Shown here: positions 50,004 to 61,914 of the stretch, piece after piece | Layout: each line of letters begins with the position of its first letter | Position numbering within the stretch: the stretch's first letter is position 1 | Assembly: GCA_907165065.1 (NCBI GenBank) | Contig: OU015550.1 | Location: 6,359,501 to 6,423,500, forward strand | DNA: 64,000 bases | DNA from: Caprimulgus europaeus | Taxonomy: Eukaryota > Chordata > Aves > Caprimulgiformes > Caprimulgidae | Direction of reading: 5' to 3' | Made by a program: the position numbers and the translations under genes | Notes under the pieces: model-generated | What the model was told of the DNA's origin: nothing | The model's input: only the letters and a program-made list of their open reading frames with translations | The model's database searches: none

Positions 50004-50015
50004 TTTTAGTACATT

Positions 50016-53000
50016 TTCATTTTGTTTCTGTGTTTTTGTTACGGTTTCCAGGCTTTGGTTTTTATCCATGTCTGGTGGATTCCTCTAGGTCGAGTATTTT
50101 GTCACAGCAAACACCAGCAGGACGTCGTGACGCCGCCGCGGTGCCTCCACGCAGCCTCCTCGGTGGATGTGTTTAATCAGACCCCGCACTCAAGTGCAGA
50201 AGGCTCTTTTAATTGCTTTTGTATATTCCTTTGAATGTTTAAAGGTTGTATTCAGCTGAAAATATTTCCTCTGTTCAATTATTTTTTATATGTACAAATT
50301 GGGTTTAATGCTGTTATCAAGGTCTGACTCTTGCTGTGATCTCTGGTGTGGCAGGATGGTGTATTTTGGGGGAGAATCCCCGTTTTGGCAGTGCCCCGCG
50401 GGCAGGAGCCCGTGGTGATCTCTGGGTCAGCATCTCCACACCAAGCTGCCAGCTGGAAATTGCTTCAGTCTAAACAGAATTTCAACAAAGCAAACGGCTG
50501 CTCTGTGTTCTTAGACAAAGTCTGGCTGAGGTGACCTGATCTGCAGTCAGCTGAAGGGGCTTTTCAGTGCTTTTGGTTTGTTTGTTTGTTTTTAAATACC
50601 CTTTGTTTCATAAAGTAACAGAGCAGGGTGTGGAGAGCCCCGGGGGTGCTCTGCCTCGATCCCCCCCGTGTGTGTGCAAGGGAATAGATCGCCTTTGGCA
50701 CCTGTGGGGCCCAAATCCCACCCTCATGGGGTGCTGCTGGAGTTCCTGCAGTGTTGGGGAACTCACTCCCGCTTTGCTTCTGAGTAAGTGAGAGGAGAAT
50801 TGTATCTTCACAGTGGAGAACACTCGGGACACGCTTTGTCCTGGTTGTTTAAATGGGAAATCTAAATGTGAGAGCTGGTGAGCAGTTGTTCCTGGACCTG
50901 ATGTATCGTTCTATTGGAAACCAGGGGAGAGAAATTTCTATAAATAGGTTTTTTTTTAACTGTTACTGATGCAGCTGTTGAATTATCCAGAGATCCCAGT
51001 TTCCAAATGCAGCCCAAACAAGACTGGATGAAAATATTTGGATGGTGATAATGTGAACACATCTGCTACTTACAGGCTACTAGGACAGACGTAGTTACTT
51101 AGCTGCTTGTCTTCAGCCTACCTACGCGCTTCCTTTTTCAGGAGGAGCAGAAGCATGGTATTTGCAGGTTGGTTATCTTTACTAAATGTAAAATTATTTT
51201 AGTAATAAAGTAATTTTAATGTACATGCTGATTGCTAGACGTCTCTTCTGTATAAACAGAAACCTAACCTTAATTTTCTGTCTCCAGTGCGGTCTGTAAG
51301 CTCATCCAACCTCATTTCATAAATGCCCAGTGTGTTTTATACAGGAGATCTGGCAGCGTCACCTACTGCCAGCAGAGCTGGGGTGAGCAGTGACGGGGGC
51401 TCACCCTGCCGGGGTTTTCCATGGCACTTCTGAGCTCGGCATCTCCGCAGCATCTCCCGGTCTGGCTGTTCCCGGGGTCACTGGTTGGTCTGGTGAAGGC
51501 AAGTCCAGCCTCTTCAGTGGCGGTTTTTGTCTGTGGTGGAATCTTCCTGGAGCACATCTGGGTGCTGAGCACTGGTGTGGGGGTCCCAGGGCCACCCGAC
51601 AGCGGCTGCATCAGTTCCCTCCACCCCGGCTCCTGCAAACGCTGGAGAGCGACAGAGGTTTGTGGTGGATGGTGACAGCCCGGGAGAGGCTGAGCCTGGG
51701 GGGCTCTTTGGGCTGTAAAATGAGTGGTAAACTCGGTGTAAGGGCCGGAGGAAGAGGTGGGAGCGGGGAGGAAGCGCTCGCCGAGCCTGTTGGCTTTGCC
51801 ACTAGATGGTGGTGTGGGAGAACATCAGGCTGGGGCGGTGGAGGCGCTTCCTGACCCCCCAGAGCAGGAGGGGCTTGGGGGGCGAGGGGGCTTTGTGCCG
51901 TACACCGGGACGAGGTGGGGTTGTATCTAATGGATTTTAGCACAATAGCCCGAATTCTGCCCTTGGATACACGGCAGCGTTTGCGACGTGGTTTTATGTC
52001 CGAACAGAACGTGTCCTGAAGCACTTGGTGTTTGATGGTTCACTGGGTTAAAAATGAGTTTACAGCAGAATGTCCTAAAGAAAGGTTAAAATAAAAACCT
52101 TCTGGACGTAGCCGCATGCTTCTGCTTTTGACCAGCATCCAGTCAAGCAAAGTACCATTTTGCTCTGAGGAAAGGAGCACATTTAACGTTTCAGTGGAGC
52201 CCCAAAGTCACCCAGCTCCTCTGTGTTGGTTTGAGCTGTGCACAAATTCAGTGTGATTCCCTGCTGTCTGTACAAACACTGTTCAAAACTTCTCAGCCTC
52301 TTTTTATCTATTTTCTGTGTTATCTAAAGGTTATCCAGGGGGAGCCTGGTCCTGCCCATGGCCAGAGCCAGGGACGGGCCGTTTTGGCCAATGTGTGCTG
52401 ATGCTGTGGTGGGCTCTGAGCTCCCAGCCTGGTGTTGCCCAGTGCAGAGTCCCAGGCCAGCTCTAGAAACTGCCTCATTAGTGGCTGCGCCAGGGCTAAT
52501 TAGCCACGCTGTGGGCTCACAGGAGCCCTGGCACGGTGCTGTGCTAACGTGGCTGCTCCTGGCTGCGGCCGGGCTCTTGCCTTTAGCTCAGTTACTGGCT
52601 AATCCCAGTGTTGGGAAACAGTGTTTGTGTTCTCCTGGGACTGAAACCAGCCTTTTCTCCCTCGCTTTGCAGGGAACGTGCACGCAAGTAAACTCAGCTC
52701 GTTCCTTGTGTCTGACAGCAGCAGGTAGAGGCCGGAGCGGTGAGTGACGTCCCCTCATCTACAGTGTCCTGATCCTCTGTCCCTCATCTCCAATGGGATG
52801 TGCTTCGGAGGGAGCAGCAGCAGAAGGTTAAATCATTTGTCAGAGGTTTTGGAGCTGGAATTGCAGCCCCGTGCTGGAGTCCGAGGTGCCCATCCAGCTG
52901 GGGTGGCTGTGCCGGCTCTTGACCGAATCCCGATGGCTCCAGCCCTTTTGGGACAGAGGGATCACTGAGACCAGCGCGTCCCCTCCGCAGCGCTGGCCCC

Positions 53001-54834
53001 AGCACAGCTGCTCTTGCTCTGTTCAGACGCCCCAGTTGAGACATCCCTGGCATTTCTTTGGGTGGTACCAATGTTTAAGGCCAGAGCCAGCCCCTTGCTA
53101 GCGTGTCACTGTGGCTCGGGGGGAATAAGGAGGCCGTTGTGCTGCGGACGGGAGGATGCTCCGGGCGCTGGCAGTGCTCCCACGCCTGCGGGGCGATGGC
53201 ATGGGGCTGGGCGGTGGCAGGGTGGGCACGGCCGGCAGCTGCTCTGCGCTGCCACGGCCCAAGAACAAGCAACAAAGGACAAATTCATGGGGCTGAGAGC
53301 AGCTCTGGGGGCTGAGCACAGTGCTGCTTTATGGAGCTGCCTCGGGCAGCCTCTCGCCTCCAGCAGTGGGTGACAACCACCTCATGCCATGTGGGACCAC
53401 CTCGTGCTGTTCTGGGCCACCTTTGCTCACCAGATGCTGCTGGAGGCTCTGGGTATTCATTTCCATGGAACGTAGTTTTGCAGCTGAGAAACCTCTGGGT
53501 GTCCCTCAGAACAACCCCACGGAGGGCGGCAGCCACCACCAGCTGAGCTCCTCTCGGCAGAATGGAAGTTAACAATAATTTTGCCTTTTTTTCCTAATTG
53601 TTTTAAATACAAAACCCATTTTGAGTGTGTGATGGTGGAGCTGAGTTGAAAGCAAGCGGTGTTGCAGCCCTGCTGCCCTCTCCTACCCAAGTTGTTAGAA
53701 ATCATCAGACAAACTGACGTCAGATGCTTTGCACCTTTACTCGGCCCCGTGTCAGTGTGTGGATATAACGTTTTGAGGGCCACCAACATCCAGTATCCTG
53801 CAACCATTTTTCTTTTAGCTTTGGAAATGAGCAGCATCAAGCTGCTGCGTCAGTGTGGCTTAAATTCACGGGAGAACTCACTGGATTGGAAGCAGTTTAC
53901 ATTATTAAATATGACTGCAGAGGCAGCGCCGCGGGATAATCCTTCCTGATAAATGATGTTTGAAATGAGGGAGACCCGATACCCACCGCCTCCTGCTGTG
54001 GTCACCGTTAATCTGGAGGAAGAGGGAAGGGCACAGCACAGTCCTGGGGGTGCAGAGCACAGGGCAGAGGCTGGACTTGGACAAAGCAGCAGCTGAACCT
54101 GCGATGCGATCAGTCCCAAGTGTCACAGCAAAGACAAACCAGAGCATCTTTGTGGAATGTGGTGACGCTGATGCACCCTTGGGTTTCTCTGCTGTAACGT
54201 GCACCTCAATCAACTGACTCTTGATATTGTTTAGTGCAGAAGTACCAGAAATCTGGCAAGAAACCTGAATGGCAAACAGGAGCCTCTTGTTTTCTGAAAT
54301 CCCCTTAGAAACATCAATTTCGATGGAAACAAGCGCAAGCATCCATTTTCTGCAGGACTAGGACAGGGCAATCCTCTAATCACAGACTCTGCTCCTTTGA
54401 AACCCCCAAAACCAGAATTTTGGCTGTTCTCCCCATACAGCTTCTGCCCAAGGGGTCCCCCCTGCAGCCGCTGACACGGGGGAGACCCCGGGACCCTGTG
54501 ACAGGAGGTGCCGGCTCCAGCCCCGTCCCCATCTGGGTTTTACGGGTCGGGATGGCAGCAGAGCAGAAAGCGAAGGAGCCGCTCTCGGGGTCAGTGTTGG
54601 CGGCTGTTCGGGCCCTGGGCACCTTGGCCAGGCTGCTCTCTTGGGGTGTCAGTAACGCTGTGTGGCTGTCACAGCCGGGTTGTCACACCAGTTTGCAGGA
54701 GCAGGACCCCGGTGTGCTGTGCTCCTGAGCTCGGGGTGGTCCCTTTCGTCCCATACACCATGCAGAGCCTGAGAGCAGCTGACAGGCGGCTCTTGGCCTC
54801 TCCTTCCAAAACAATCGGTGTTTGGGGCTTGACC
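50016..54834. other. Downstream flank of RAP1A, no gene recognised
   Basis: The first 300 bp are still AT-rich (for example 50220-50320) and might belong to a longer 3' UTR isoform. From about 50.6 kb the base composition turns GC-rich with many chance open frames. A (GTTT)n run lies near 50573-50595. No INKA2-like coding sequence, expected downstream of RAP1A in mammals, was found on the - strand. Confidence 0.55.
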
Positions 54835-54974
54835 GAGAGGGATCCGGTGTGAGAGCAGGGTCCCAGAGCGAGAGGGATCCGGTGTGAGAGCGGGGTCCCA
54901 GAGCGAGAGGGATCCGGTGTGAGAGCGGGGTCCCAGAGCGAGAGGGATCCGGTGTGAGAGCGGGGTCCCAGAGT
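54835..54974. repeat. Minisatellite A: four 35-bp units
   Basis: Units start at 54835, 54870, 54905 and 54940 (GAGAGGGATCCGGTGTGAGA, then GCGGGGTCCCAGAGC). They differ by only one visible substitution (GCAGGG in the first, GCGGGG in the others). A partial copy continues to about 54990. Near-identity indicates recent expansion and probable polymorphism. Confidence 0.93.
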
Positions 54975-55162
54975 GGGGTCCCAGAGCGGGGCCAGGGCTG
55001 AAGTAATAATTGAATAAGTGTGAGGGGGTGAGTGAGGAGCGTGAGGGTGAATCAGCTGCTGGAGGCAAAGCCGCTGCCCTCGGGAAGGAGGGAAAAGGCT
55101 CCTCGTGTCTCCTCCGCTGCTGCCAGCGGTGGGATGGAGCTTTTCCGGCTGCTAGATGTGCC

Positions 55163-55318
55163 GGGGCTGTGCTGGGCTGGGGACCCGCTGTCCCCCGGGG
55201 CTGTGCTGGGCTGGGGACCTGCTGCCCCCCAGGGCTGTGCTGGGCTGGGGACCCGCTGCCCCCCGGGGCTGTGCTGGGCTGGGGACCCGCTGCCCCCCGG
55301 GGCTGTGCTGGGCTGGGG
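55163..55318. repeat. Minisatellite B: about 4.5 units of 34 bp
   Basis: Unit starts at 55163, 55197, 55231, 55265 and 55299 (GGGGCTGTGCTGGGCTGGGG, then ACCCGCTGCCCCCC). The 34-bp period shifts frame each time, so all three forward frames show the same repeating peptide. The G/C strand asymmetry is strong. It lies only about 190 bp from minisatellite A but is unrelated in sequence. Confidence 0.93.
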
Positions 55319-56200
55319 CTGCTCAGGCTGTGCTGGTAGAGAAAATGGATTTTTTTTCCCTGGAAAATGTGGATTTATTTGCTGTCTCGTTACACGACTT
55401 GTGCGTTCTAACAGGCGGGGGAGTGAGCTGGTGCTGTCTCACTTCACCTCTGTTGGTTTTCCCATTTCCTTTAATTTTTGATCAGCTTGTTTGGTTGCTG
55501 CTCTCAGTGCGGATGGCTCTATGGGAAGCAGGAGAAATCAAGTGTTTATTTTTGGAAACTGCAAAAGGAGTTCAACCCAAGGCAGATGCAATTCCTTCAG
55601 GTTGCACGCAGGCTGCTCAGAGGCAAGGAAGAAATATTTTCTAAATAGCAAATGGCCTAAAAACCCTTGCCATGAAGCCACTGTGCAATGAGAGCAGCAC
55701 TTAACCCTTTGAGGAGCACATTTCATTCCCTGGGGTGGTCCTGGCTGGCTGCTCCGGATGCCCCGATGCCACACGTACCCCAGCCCAGGACCTGCCCCAT
55801 CTCACCCCAGCCCTGTGCTGAGCAGTCACTGCTGCCCCTGGCAAAGCCCCTCCACCTCCTTCATCTGGAAAGGCTGCCTCTGCCCTCTGGGGTATTTTTC
55901 TGCTTCAAAAGGCCTCCTGGATGCTATTCCTGGACCAGTTTTAGGACATTCATTGCCTGAAGCTTCTGCTGGGTTGTTTCTGGAGAGCTCGTGGCTGGGG
56001 AAGAGGAGAAGAGGTGGGACAGAGAGAGAGAGGCTCCTCGGTTGAAAGCTCTCGCTCTGTAATTAAGCTGAACAAGAGACTCTGAGCTGAATCTGTGTTT
56101 CTCTTGCTCCGCCTGAGTGAACACAAAGAGGAGAAAAAGGACTGAACCAGACAATTAAAACAAGCAATAAAATTGCACAGAGAGGTCTGTGGAATGATTT
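55319..56200. other. Intergenic, no gene recognised
   Basis: Mixed composition with no repeat or coding exon recognised. Open frames up to about 160 codons extend out of minisatellite B and owe their length to it. Confidence 0.5.
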
Positions 56201-56214
56201 TTCCTTGACACGCT

Positions 56215-56515
56215 CGCCCCCAACAAGTGCCACATGCCCTGTGTATAAATAGCAGCTGCCCAGACTTGCTTAATCATCCCATTGTTGCTTTATAATATTA
56301 ATTAAACATTCCTCTGGGATTGTTCTCATCCTAATTAAGTCGGGAACTTACAAAAGACAGTGAAGGAGCCAAACAAGCGCGTGCTGGGGGCTGCACAACC
56401 CCGGCTTTGCTGAACTGGGTGCAACTGTGTTTAAAAAACCCAACAACATTACAATTGCAGGAGGGCCGTGGTCAGAAGCATTTTTAACAGTCAACAACGC
56501 CGGGAACTGTTTGAT
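56215..56515. promoter_or_regulatory. Candidate conserved non-coding element
   Basis: AT-rich island in GC-rich surroundings with TATAATATTAATTAAAC and CTAATTAAG homeodomain-type cores near 56290-56340, then a second block around 56430-56515. No ORF with identifiable similarity. Function inferred from texture. Confidence 0.3.
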
Positions 56516-57084
56516 TAACGGGGCTGGAGGGCGGCTCTGTGCTCCAGGAGCGTTCGGAGGGAGAGCTGGAGGGAGCCAGCGGCTGCCTGGGCGCGCTGGG
56601 AGGGACGAGCGTCTCCCCCCGTCAGCGAGACACGAGCGAATCGTCCCTGGCAGGAACCCACCGAAATCAAAGGGACAATTAATCCGCAGCTGCTCTGGGA
56701 GGGGGACAGGGACAGCGGGGGATGAGGAACTGCTCGTGTGGCCTTCGGCTGCCCTGGGCAGGCGGCAGCTGGGGGCTCCGGGGGCTCCAGGGCTGCGGCT
56801 TCGCCTCGGGCTGCAGCAGGAATGAAAATTCCCAGCGGGATGAGGGAGCTGTGTGGGGATGGTTGTCCAGAAATGGAGCTGCATCCATGCCCATGTGTGA
56901 TAATATTTTATTGCAGCCCAATCTCGGCTTTGCTGACATCTCCAGTGCTGGGGGAGCCTCTGCCCCGTTGGAAACCCACCAGGGTCATGTTCCCCCTGCC
57001 CACCCGCTGGCCTGGGACACGTCCTCCCCATCGTCTCCTTTCATGCAGCAAGGAAGACTTGAGCACATTGTTCCCAGCTCAGAC
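56516..57084. other. GC-rich intergenic DNA
   Basis: CG-rich, with long open frames on both strands, including a 227-codon - strand frame (56348-57031) without recognisable domains or codon coherence. Not called a gene. Confidence 0.45.
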
Positions 57085-57200
57085 TCATGCACCCTGCAGG
57101 GATGTACTGTGAATTACTTCCCAAATTATGTGAGTAATTAAAATCAATGAGAGGGTATCCTGTTAAATAACGTAATTAGATGAGCATAGCGAGCAAGATG
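57085..57200. promoter_or_regulatory. Candidate conserved non-coding element
   Basis: Short AT-rich, homeodomain-core-rich block (GTGAATTACTTCC, GAGTAATTAAAATC and ACGTAATTAGATG) embedded in GC-rich DNA. Motif density is directly visible; function is inferred. Confidence 0.28.
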
Positions 57201-57999
57201 AGTGCAATAGCGTTTTTGTTCTCCTGCCTGGAGACAGTTTTTAACTCTTTCCCTCTTGGCTTTTCCCCGGGAAAGGCAGGCCGGGCTCGTCGCTGTGCCC
57301 ACGGCCGTGCTGCTCCAGGATCTCCAAAGCCTCTGCCTGCTTCCTTCAGCGCTTCCTCCAGCCACAGGGGTTTCTTTCCCCTCTCTGCATCCCTGTGTTA
57401 TCTGGGGGATGCTGACAAAGCCGCAACGTGAAGCCCATGAGCATCTGAAGCTCAGAGAAGACAGAATTGACTACCTGCATCCATTTAAGACACGGCAAAT
57501 GAAAACGTGTCCCAGGCAGAGCTGCGCTCCGGCAGCGGAACTGTGAGCGGGGCCGGGCGGGGTGGCAGTGGGGACTCACCTGGCTGTGCACAGGAACTGC
57601 CTGAGCCGTTCGGCCCCAGCCCCGCGGCCCAGGCGCAGCCGGGACTGTCCCGGGGCTGCGCTCCCCGGCCGGGCGCTTTCCCACCGCCTCATCCAAGATG
57701 TGGGGCTGGGAAGGACGAGCAGCCTGAGCCCGGGGTCTCAGCTCACAGACACCCGTGTTGGCAAAGGTGCTGTGGGTGTCACATGTTGTCCTAATTCCAG
57801 AGGGAACTAAATGGCTCAGGAAGCCAAGAGCTAAGAGTCATTTTTGTTCTATTTCTGCCTGTTTCAGCGCGGGGGCTGAAGCCTGGGTCCATTAAGAGAT
57901 ACCCGTGGACAGATCTTCCCTTCTTCGTGGAGTGCTGTCAGCTCCAGGGGGGCTCTGGTGAGGGTAAAGGCATCTGGCCAGATGGCTCTCATTGCAGGG
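57201..57999. other. GC-rich intergenic DNA, no gene recognised
   Basis: Open frames on both strands without recognisable similarity. A CG-rich patch lies near 57530-57700. Confidence 0.45.
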
Positions 58000-58240
58000 C
58001 TGGGATCTAAATAATTAATTTATAGTATCGTGTTCATGACTTTGCTGTCTCCCAAAGGAAGTGCCAAAAAGTCCTTAACTTGGTGCTTATTTTTCCCAGC
58101 TGCAACGTACAGAAATGGAGAGTCTGTGCATTCCCTTTTATTTTAGGCTTATTTGTGATTTTTCCAAGGTAGTGAATTGTTGCAAAGATGCGTCACATCT
58201 AATTACACCCGTCACATTAAATCATATTAGAGAAAAAACC
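58000..58240. promoter_or_regulatory. Candidate conserved non-coding element
   Basis: AT-rich, high-complexity block containing AAATAATTAATTTATAG near 58010 and GATGCGTCACATCTAATTAC near 58190. The latter includes a CRE/AP-1-like GCGTCA followed by a TAATTA homeodomain core. It ends in GTCACATTAAATCATATTAG. Function inferred. Confidence 0.3.
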
Positions 58241-58442
58241 CCGAAGCCCTGCTGGGAAGGTAATCCCCTCCGGTGGGGATGCGGGGAAGTGGCCCTCTGA
58301 CAGGCTGAGGAGTGACAGGCTGCTCTAGAAGAGATTATCAACGTGCACACAAGGGGCAGAGCACACCCTCCTCCAGGCCTCCCCACGTGTCCCCACCTCA
58401 CAGCCCTGCTGTCACCCAGGTCCTGCTGCACCCGAGCTCCTC

Positions 58443-58480
58443 AGCAGAGGAGGAGGAGGAGGAGCAGGAGGAGGAGGAAT
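58443..58480. repeat. Purine (GGA)n run
   Basis: About eleven GAG/GGA triplets with one CAG interruption. The glutamate-rich or serine/proline-rich open frames crossing it are artefacts of the repeat. Confidence 0.85.
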
Positions 58481-61400
58481 CACCCGCCGGGTGTCTGTAG
58501 GGAACTGTGGGTTTTGCTGTTTTACAGGCAGGGTGAGTGGCTTATCCTGCCCATCTTGGAGTGATGGAGAGGTCCCATAAAACCTCTGCAGCAGGAAGGA
58601 CTTTTGCTCGGCTTTTCCTGGCAATGCATTTTCTCTCCAGTGAATTTCCCAACTGTTTGTAGCTGAAGGGGAGTGTTGGCTCCCATTCATCTTAGGAGAC
58701 ACCTTAGAAAGGCAAATAACTCGTATTCTGTGAAAAGCTCACATACTCTTGCTAACAGCATTGCTAACATCAGTGATGTGCTGGAGAACCAGGTGAGCAC
58801 TAAGTGGAAAGATCCCCTCTGGAATTCTTTTCCATCCAGAGGACCTGATCTCTCCTTTTTGCAAGCAGAGCTCATTCAGGGTACAGGAAACTCGGTACAA
58901 AGCCGACCACGAGCAGCTTCCACACAATTAGCATGAGTGCATGCAGATCAGGCAGCTGCAGGCAGAACCGCCTGGCTGGCTGCCTTGGGGTGCAAGCTCC
59001 CAGTAATTAGTCTGGAACAGAACGAACAGACGGGGGGGGGAGTCTGGGCAGGGAACTCGGGAGAGCTGCAGCCGAGGGACCCCAGGACGGGACCGAACAC
59101 GAGCGACGTCCTCGGAGCTGTGCAGGGTTATGTGACCCTGAGGAAGGGAACGTGCTGGGCTCTGCGAGGACGTTGGTGGCCGTGGCTCCGGGGACCCGAG
59201 CTGCTGCTTTTGCCCTTGCAGGGGGGACAGAGAGACTGGGTTAACCCGACTCTGGGTTAACCAGGACCCAGTTTCCTGCTGCCCTTCGGAAGGGACCTGA
59301 TGCTGCAGCGCCTTCGGTCTGGAGCAGAGATGACGGACCCTCTGCAATGTTCCTGCTCCCTGGAGACGCCCAGCCGGTCCTCTCAGGAACTTTTTCAGCC
59401 CCAGAAGATTGTTACAGACCACAGAGGACAGAAAATACAATGTGGGGGCCTGGAGTGACCCTTCAATTACCCTCACTCGGCAAAGGGCGGCTGCTGTTGG
59501 CGTATGGGCCGAAGAATAAAGCCACTTCTTCATCAGCAACTGCTCATCTCAGTCCCAGTCTCCTCCCAGTGCTCCCCTCAGCTCGCGGAGCCTTTGGAGG
59601 TGACAGCCCCTCGGTTCCTGGCAGCCTTCAGCCCGGCTCTGCCTCCACCACGGCCATCACACGCAGAGCAAAGGGACTAATTAAACCTGACAGAACGTCA
59701 CGTTCGTTATCTCTGGGTTGGAAATGCCACATCACTAACTCCTGCCCGATGAACGTGGTGGAGGCCCCTGGGAAGGTCCAGCCCGAGTTGCTGGTTTAGT
59801 CTGTTCATGAGGGAGCAGATCTCCCTCCCCGTGTCCTGGGCGGTGGGACCCCCACAGCCCCCGCAGCGCGGCCGTGCCGGAGCCAGCACAGAAGCCGTGA
59901 GGTAAAGCACCAACCACCTCTGTGTCACCAGTACCTGGCTCTGCCCTCTGCCCTGGCAGCTCCTCCGCCTGCCCCAGGACCCTGTGCCAGCCCCGCGGGC
60001 AGAGGTGACAGCCATGGAGCAGGGCCAGCCCGGAGCTGCTCTCCCTCCACTCCCCCACCCAGGCTGTGGCTTTATCCAGCCCCGTCCCCTGGCTCTGGCA
60101 CAGGGGTCTTTGGTGCAAAGGACAGAGCGAGCACGAGCAGGGACCCCACAGCTCATGTCCTGGTGGGATTTCAGCCTGCACTTAGGGCATGGCAGGCAGT
60201 GCTTCTGCATTGACCTCCAGCCTGGCCAAGGTGAGGGTGACATCGCAGCAGGCGTTTCTGCTCCTGGGATATTGATTTTCCCCCTCTCGCTTCCCTGTTC
60301 AGCAAAAGCTGGGAAATCTGAGCCAGCGCCGAGGCTTCGCTCCCTGCTGCTGCTGCAGGAACCGCTCCGGACACAGAGTGGGGTGAGGAGTGGCTGGAGA
60401 GGGCGAGGACAGGAACTGACCCCCAGGCTGCAGAAGGCAAGTGAGGAGGAGGAGGACCAGGAGGGAATCACCCCAGCGGGGAGGCTGAGCTGGGCTCCAG
60501 CCCTGTCCAGGCTGAGCCGGAGGGGTGACGGTTCAGGGTGACTCCCCAAATGGTGCCACAGCCCAGCCCCAGCCTTGGCAAATGATTGCAGGAAACTGGG
60601 TTTTATTTGTGCTTTACACCCAGCGTATGAGACTGCCTGCCAGCTGGAAGGGGGTATGATTTCTTGATTAGAAATGCCACGTGGGTACAAATGAACTTGA
60701 ACAAAAGGAAAGAGAAATCAAATACAAAATACAGCCTCTTTCTGCAGAGGGAAGGGCGCTGGAGGAGCCTGGTCCTGTTTTTAGAAATGGTGCTCAAAGA
60801 AGTAGAAGAGATTCTGCTGCTGATCAATGTGAGCTGAAGGTGACTGGAGTGAATAAACCAGTGCTGGACTTGGAATGAAATGGATTGGAGTTCAGCCGGG
60901 ATGTGGCAATTGGTTTCTTTCCTCTTTGACTCAGTGAGAGGGAAATTGAGGGCAAAGTGTTAAATTTGCTCAGCCTCCTGGCCCAGAGCCTTTGGGATTA
61001 GTTAGGCACATCAGCTCGGTGGGTTAATGGGGACAGAGCTGAGGATCCTCAGGGAAGGCGAGCGCTGGTCCTGGGGAGGCTGCAGCAGGGGTGTGGTTCC
61101 CTCAGCTTCAGCGGGTGATGGTGAATACAGCCGGGGCTGAGGGAAGCGCGGGGGCAGCACCCGGCCTGTGTGTTCCTTTCCTCTTGCCCAGCAGCAGCCT
61201 AAGAAGCCCCATCCCACTGTCAGAAGAGTAAGCTGTGAAATGGTTTTGAAAATAAAGGCTTTCTAATTACAGGCACATTTGAGAGCCTTCTGGAGACCAT
61301 CTGGCTGGAGGAGCCGGGTGTCAGCGCCGGTGCTGGCGGGGAAGGGACAGCCCAGGGGGGCTGAGTCGGGAGCAGCTCCTGGAAACGCCCTCTGTTAATG

Positions 61401-61900
61401 TAAAGAGCCAAATCCTCTCTGCACGTTAAGCCGTGTGGGGCAGAGCCAGCACCGACCCATTTCAGCAGTGTCAGATCGGCTGGGGGGTGGCAGAGATGTG
61501 GTGCTGGTGGGTGAGGTGGGCTTTGGGTGGGGGAAGCACCCAGAGCAGGAGCATCTTCCCCTCCGAGCATCCCCACCTCTGCCTGCCCGCGCTGGACGGA
61601 GGTTTCCAGCCTCTCCTGACCCCTCTTTGGTCCTGCAGCCACCTCCTCCTGTGGCTGCCAAGAGCAGGGACACCGTGAGGAGCAGGTCCCCTCCCCAGTG
61701 TTTGAATGAATGTTTCTGGTGTCAAATTAACCGCAGTGCATTTGATCCCATCTGGGCTGGGCACACCCCGGGAACAGAGATTAACAAACCCGAGTGCCCG
61801 AGCTTCAGCTGCCCCTGCTGCCTTCCCCGGGCCAGTTCATGGGGGGGACGTGCTTCTGCAATGATTGTCCCGTGTCTGGTACTAACCCCTCCTATCAAAG
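58481..61900. other. GC-rich intergenic DNA, no gene recognised
   Basis: Contains the longest open frame of the window, 327 codons on the - strand (59707-60690), with an overlapping 185-codon + strand frame. Both have low-complexity, Ser/Pro/Gly/Arg-rich translations typical of GC-rich non-coding DNA, and I recognise no domain. A nine-G run lies near 59032-59040. Confidence 0.5.
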
Positions 61901-61914
61901 ATGCAGAACATAGC

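Larger units (their letters stand above)
49295..50015 (+). other. RAP1A: RAP1A terminal exon, main 3' UTR (3' end approximate)
   Basis: Begins ATTGCAGGAATGAAGAACTG after the CTAG acceptor. Much of the roughly 700 nt is AT-rich and matches, from memory and without alignment, the mammalian RAP1A 3' UTR (for example GAGCATGGATGCATTTCAAA and AAATGGGTCTTTTATAGG). This is unusually strong retention for a UTR and argues for post-transcriptional control sites. The 64-codon frame at 49304-49498 is inside the UTR and not a gene. Probable cleavage is just after ATTAAA at 49998-50003. Confidence 0.85.

Noticed and set aside
55010..55644. Repetitive Gly/Leu/Cys/Trp-rich open frames
   Set aside because: Produced by the 34-bp minisatellite cycling through all three frames; not a repeat protein.
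56348..57031. 227-codon - strand frame
   Set aside because: No recognisable similarity; it overlaps a similarly open + strand frame in GC-rich sequence.
59707..60690. 327-codon open frame on the - strand, the longest of the window
   Set aside because: It lies in GC-rich DNA where stop codons are rare. The translation is Ser/Pro/Gly/Arg-rich with no recognisable domain, a long frame also exists on the opposite strand, and no splice structure or promoter was seen. A protein search returning a conserved family would change this.
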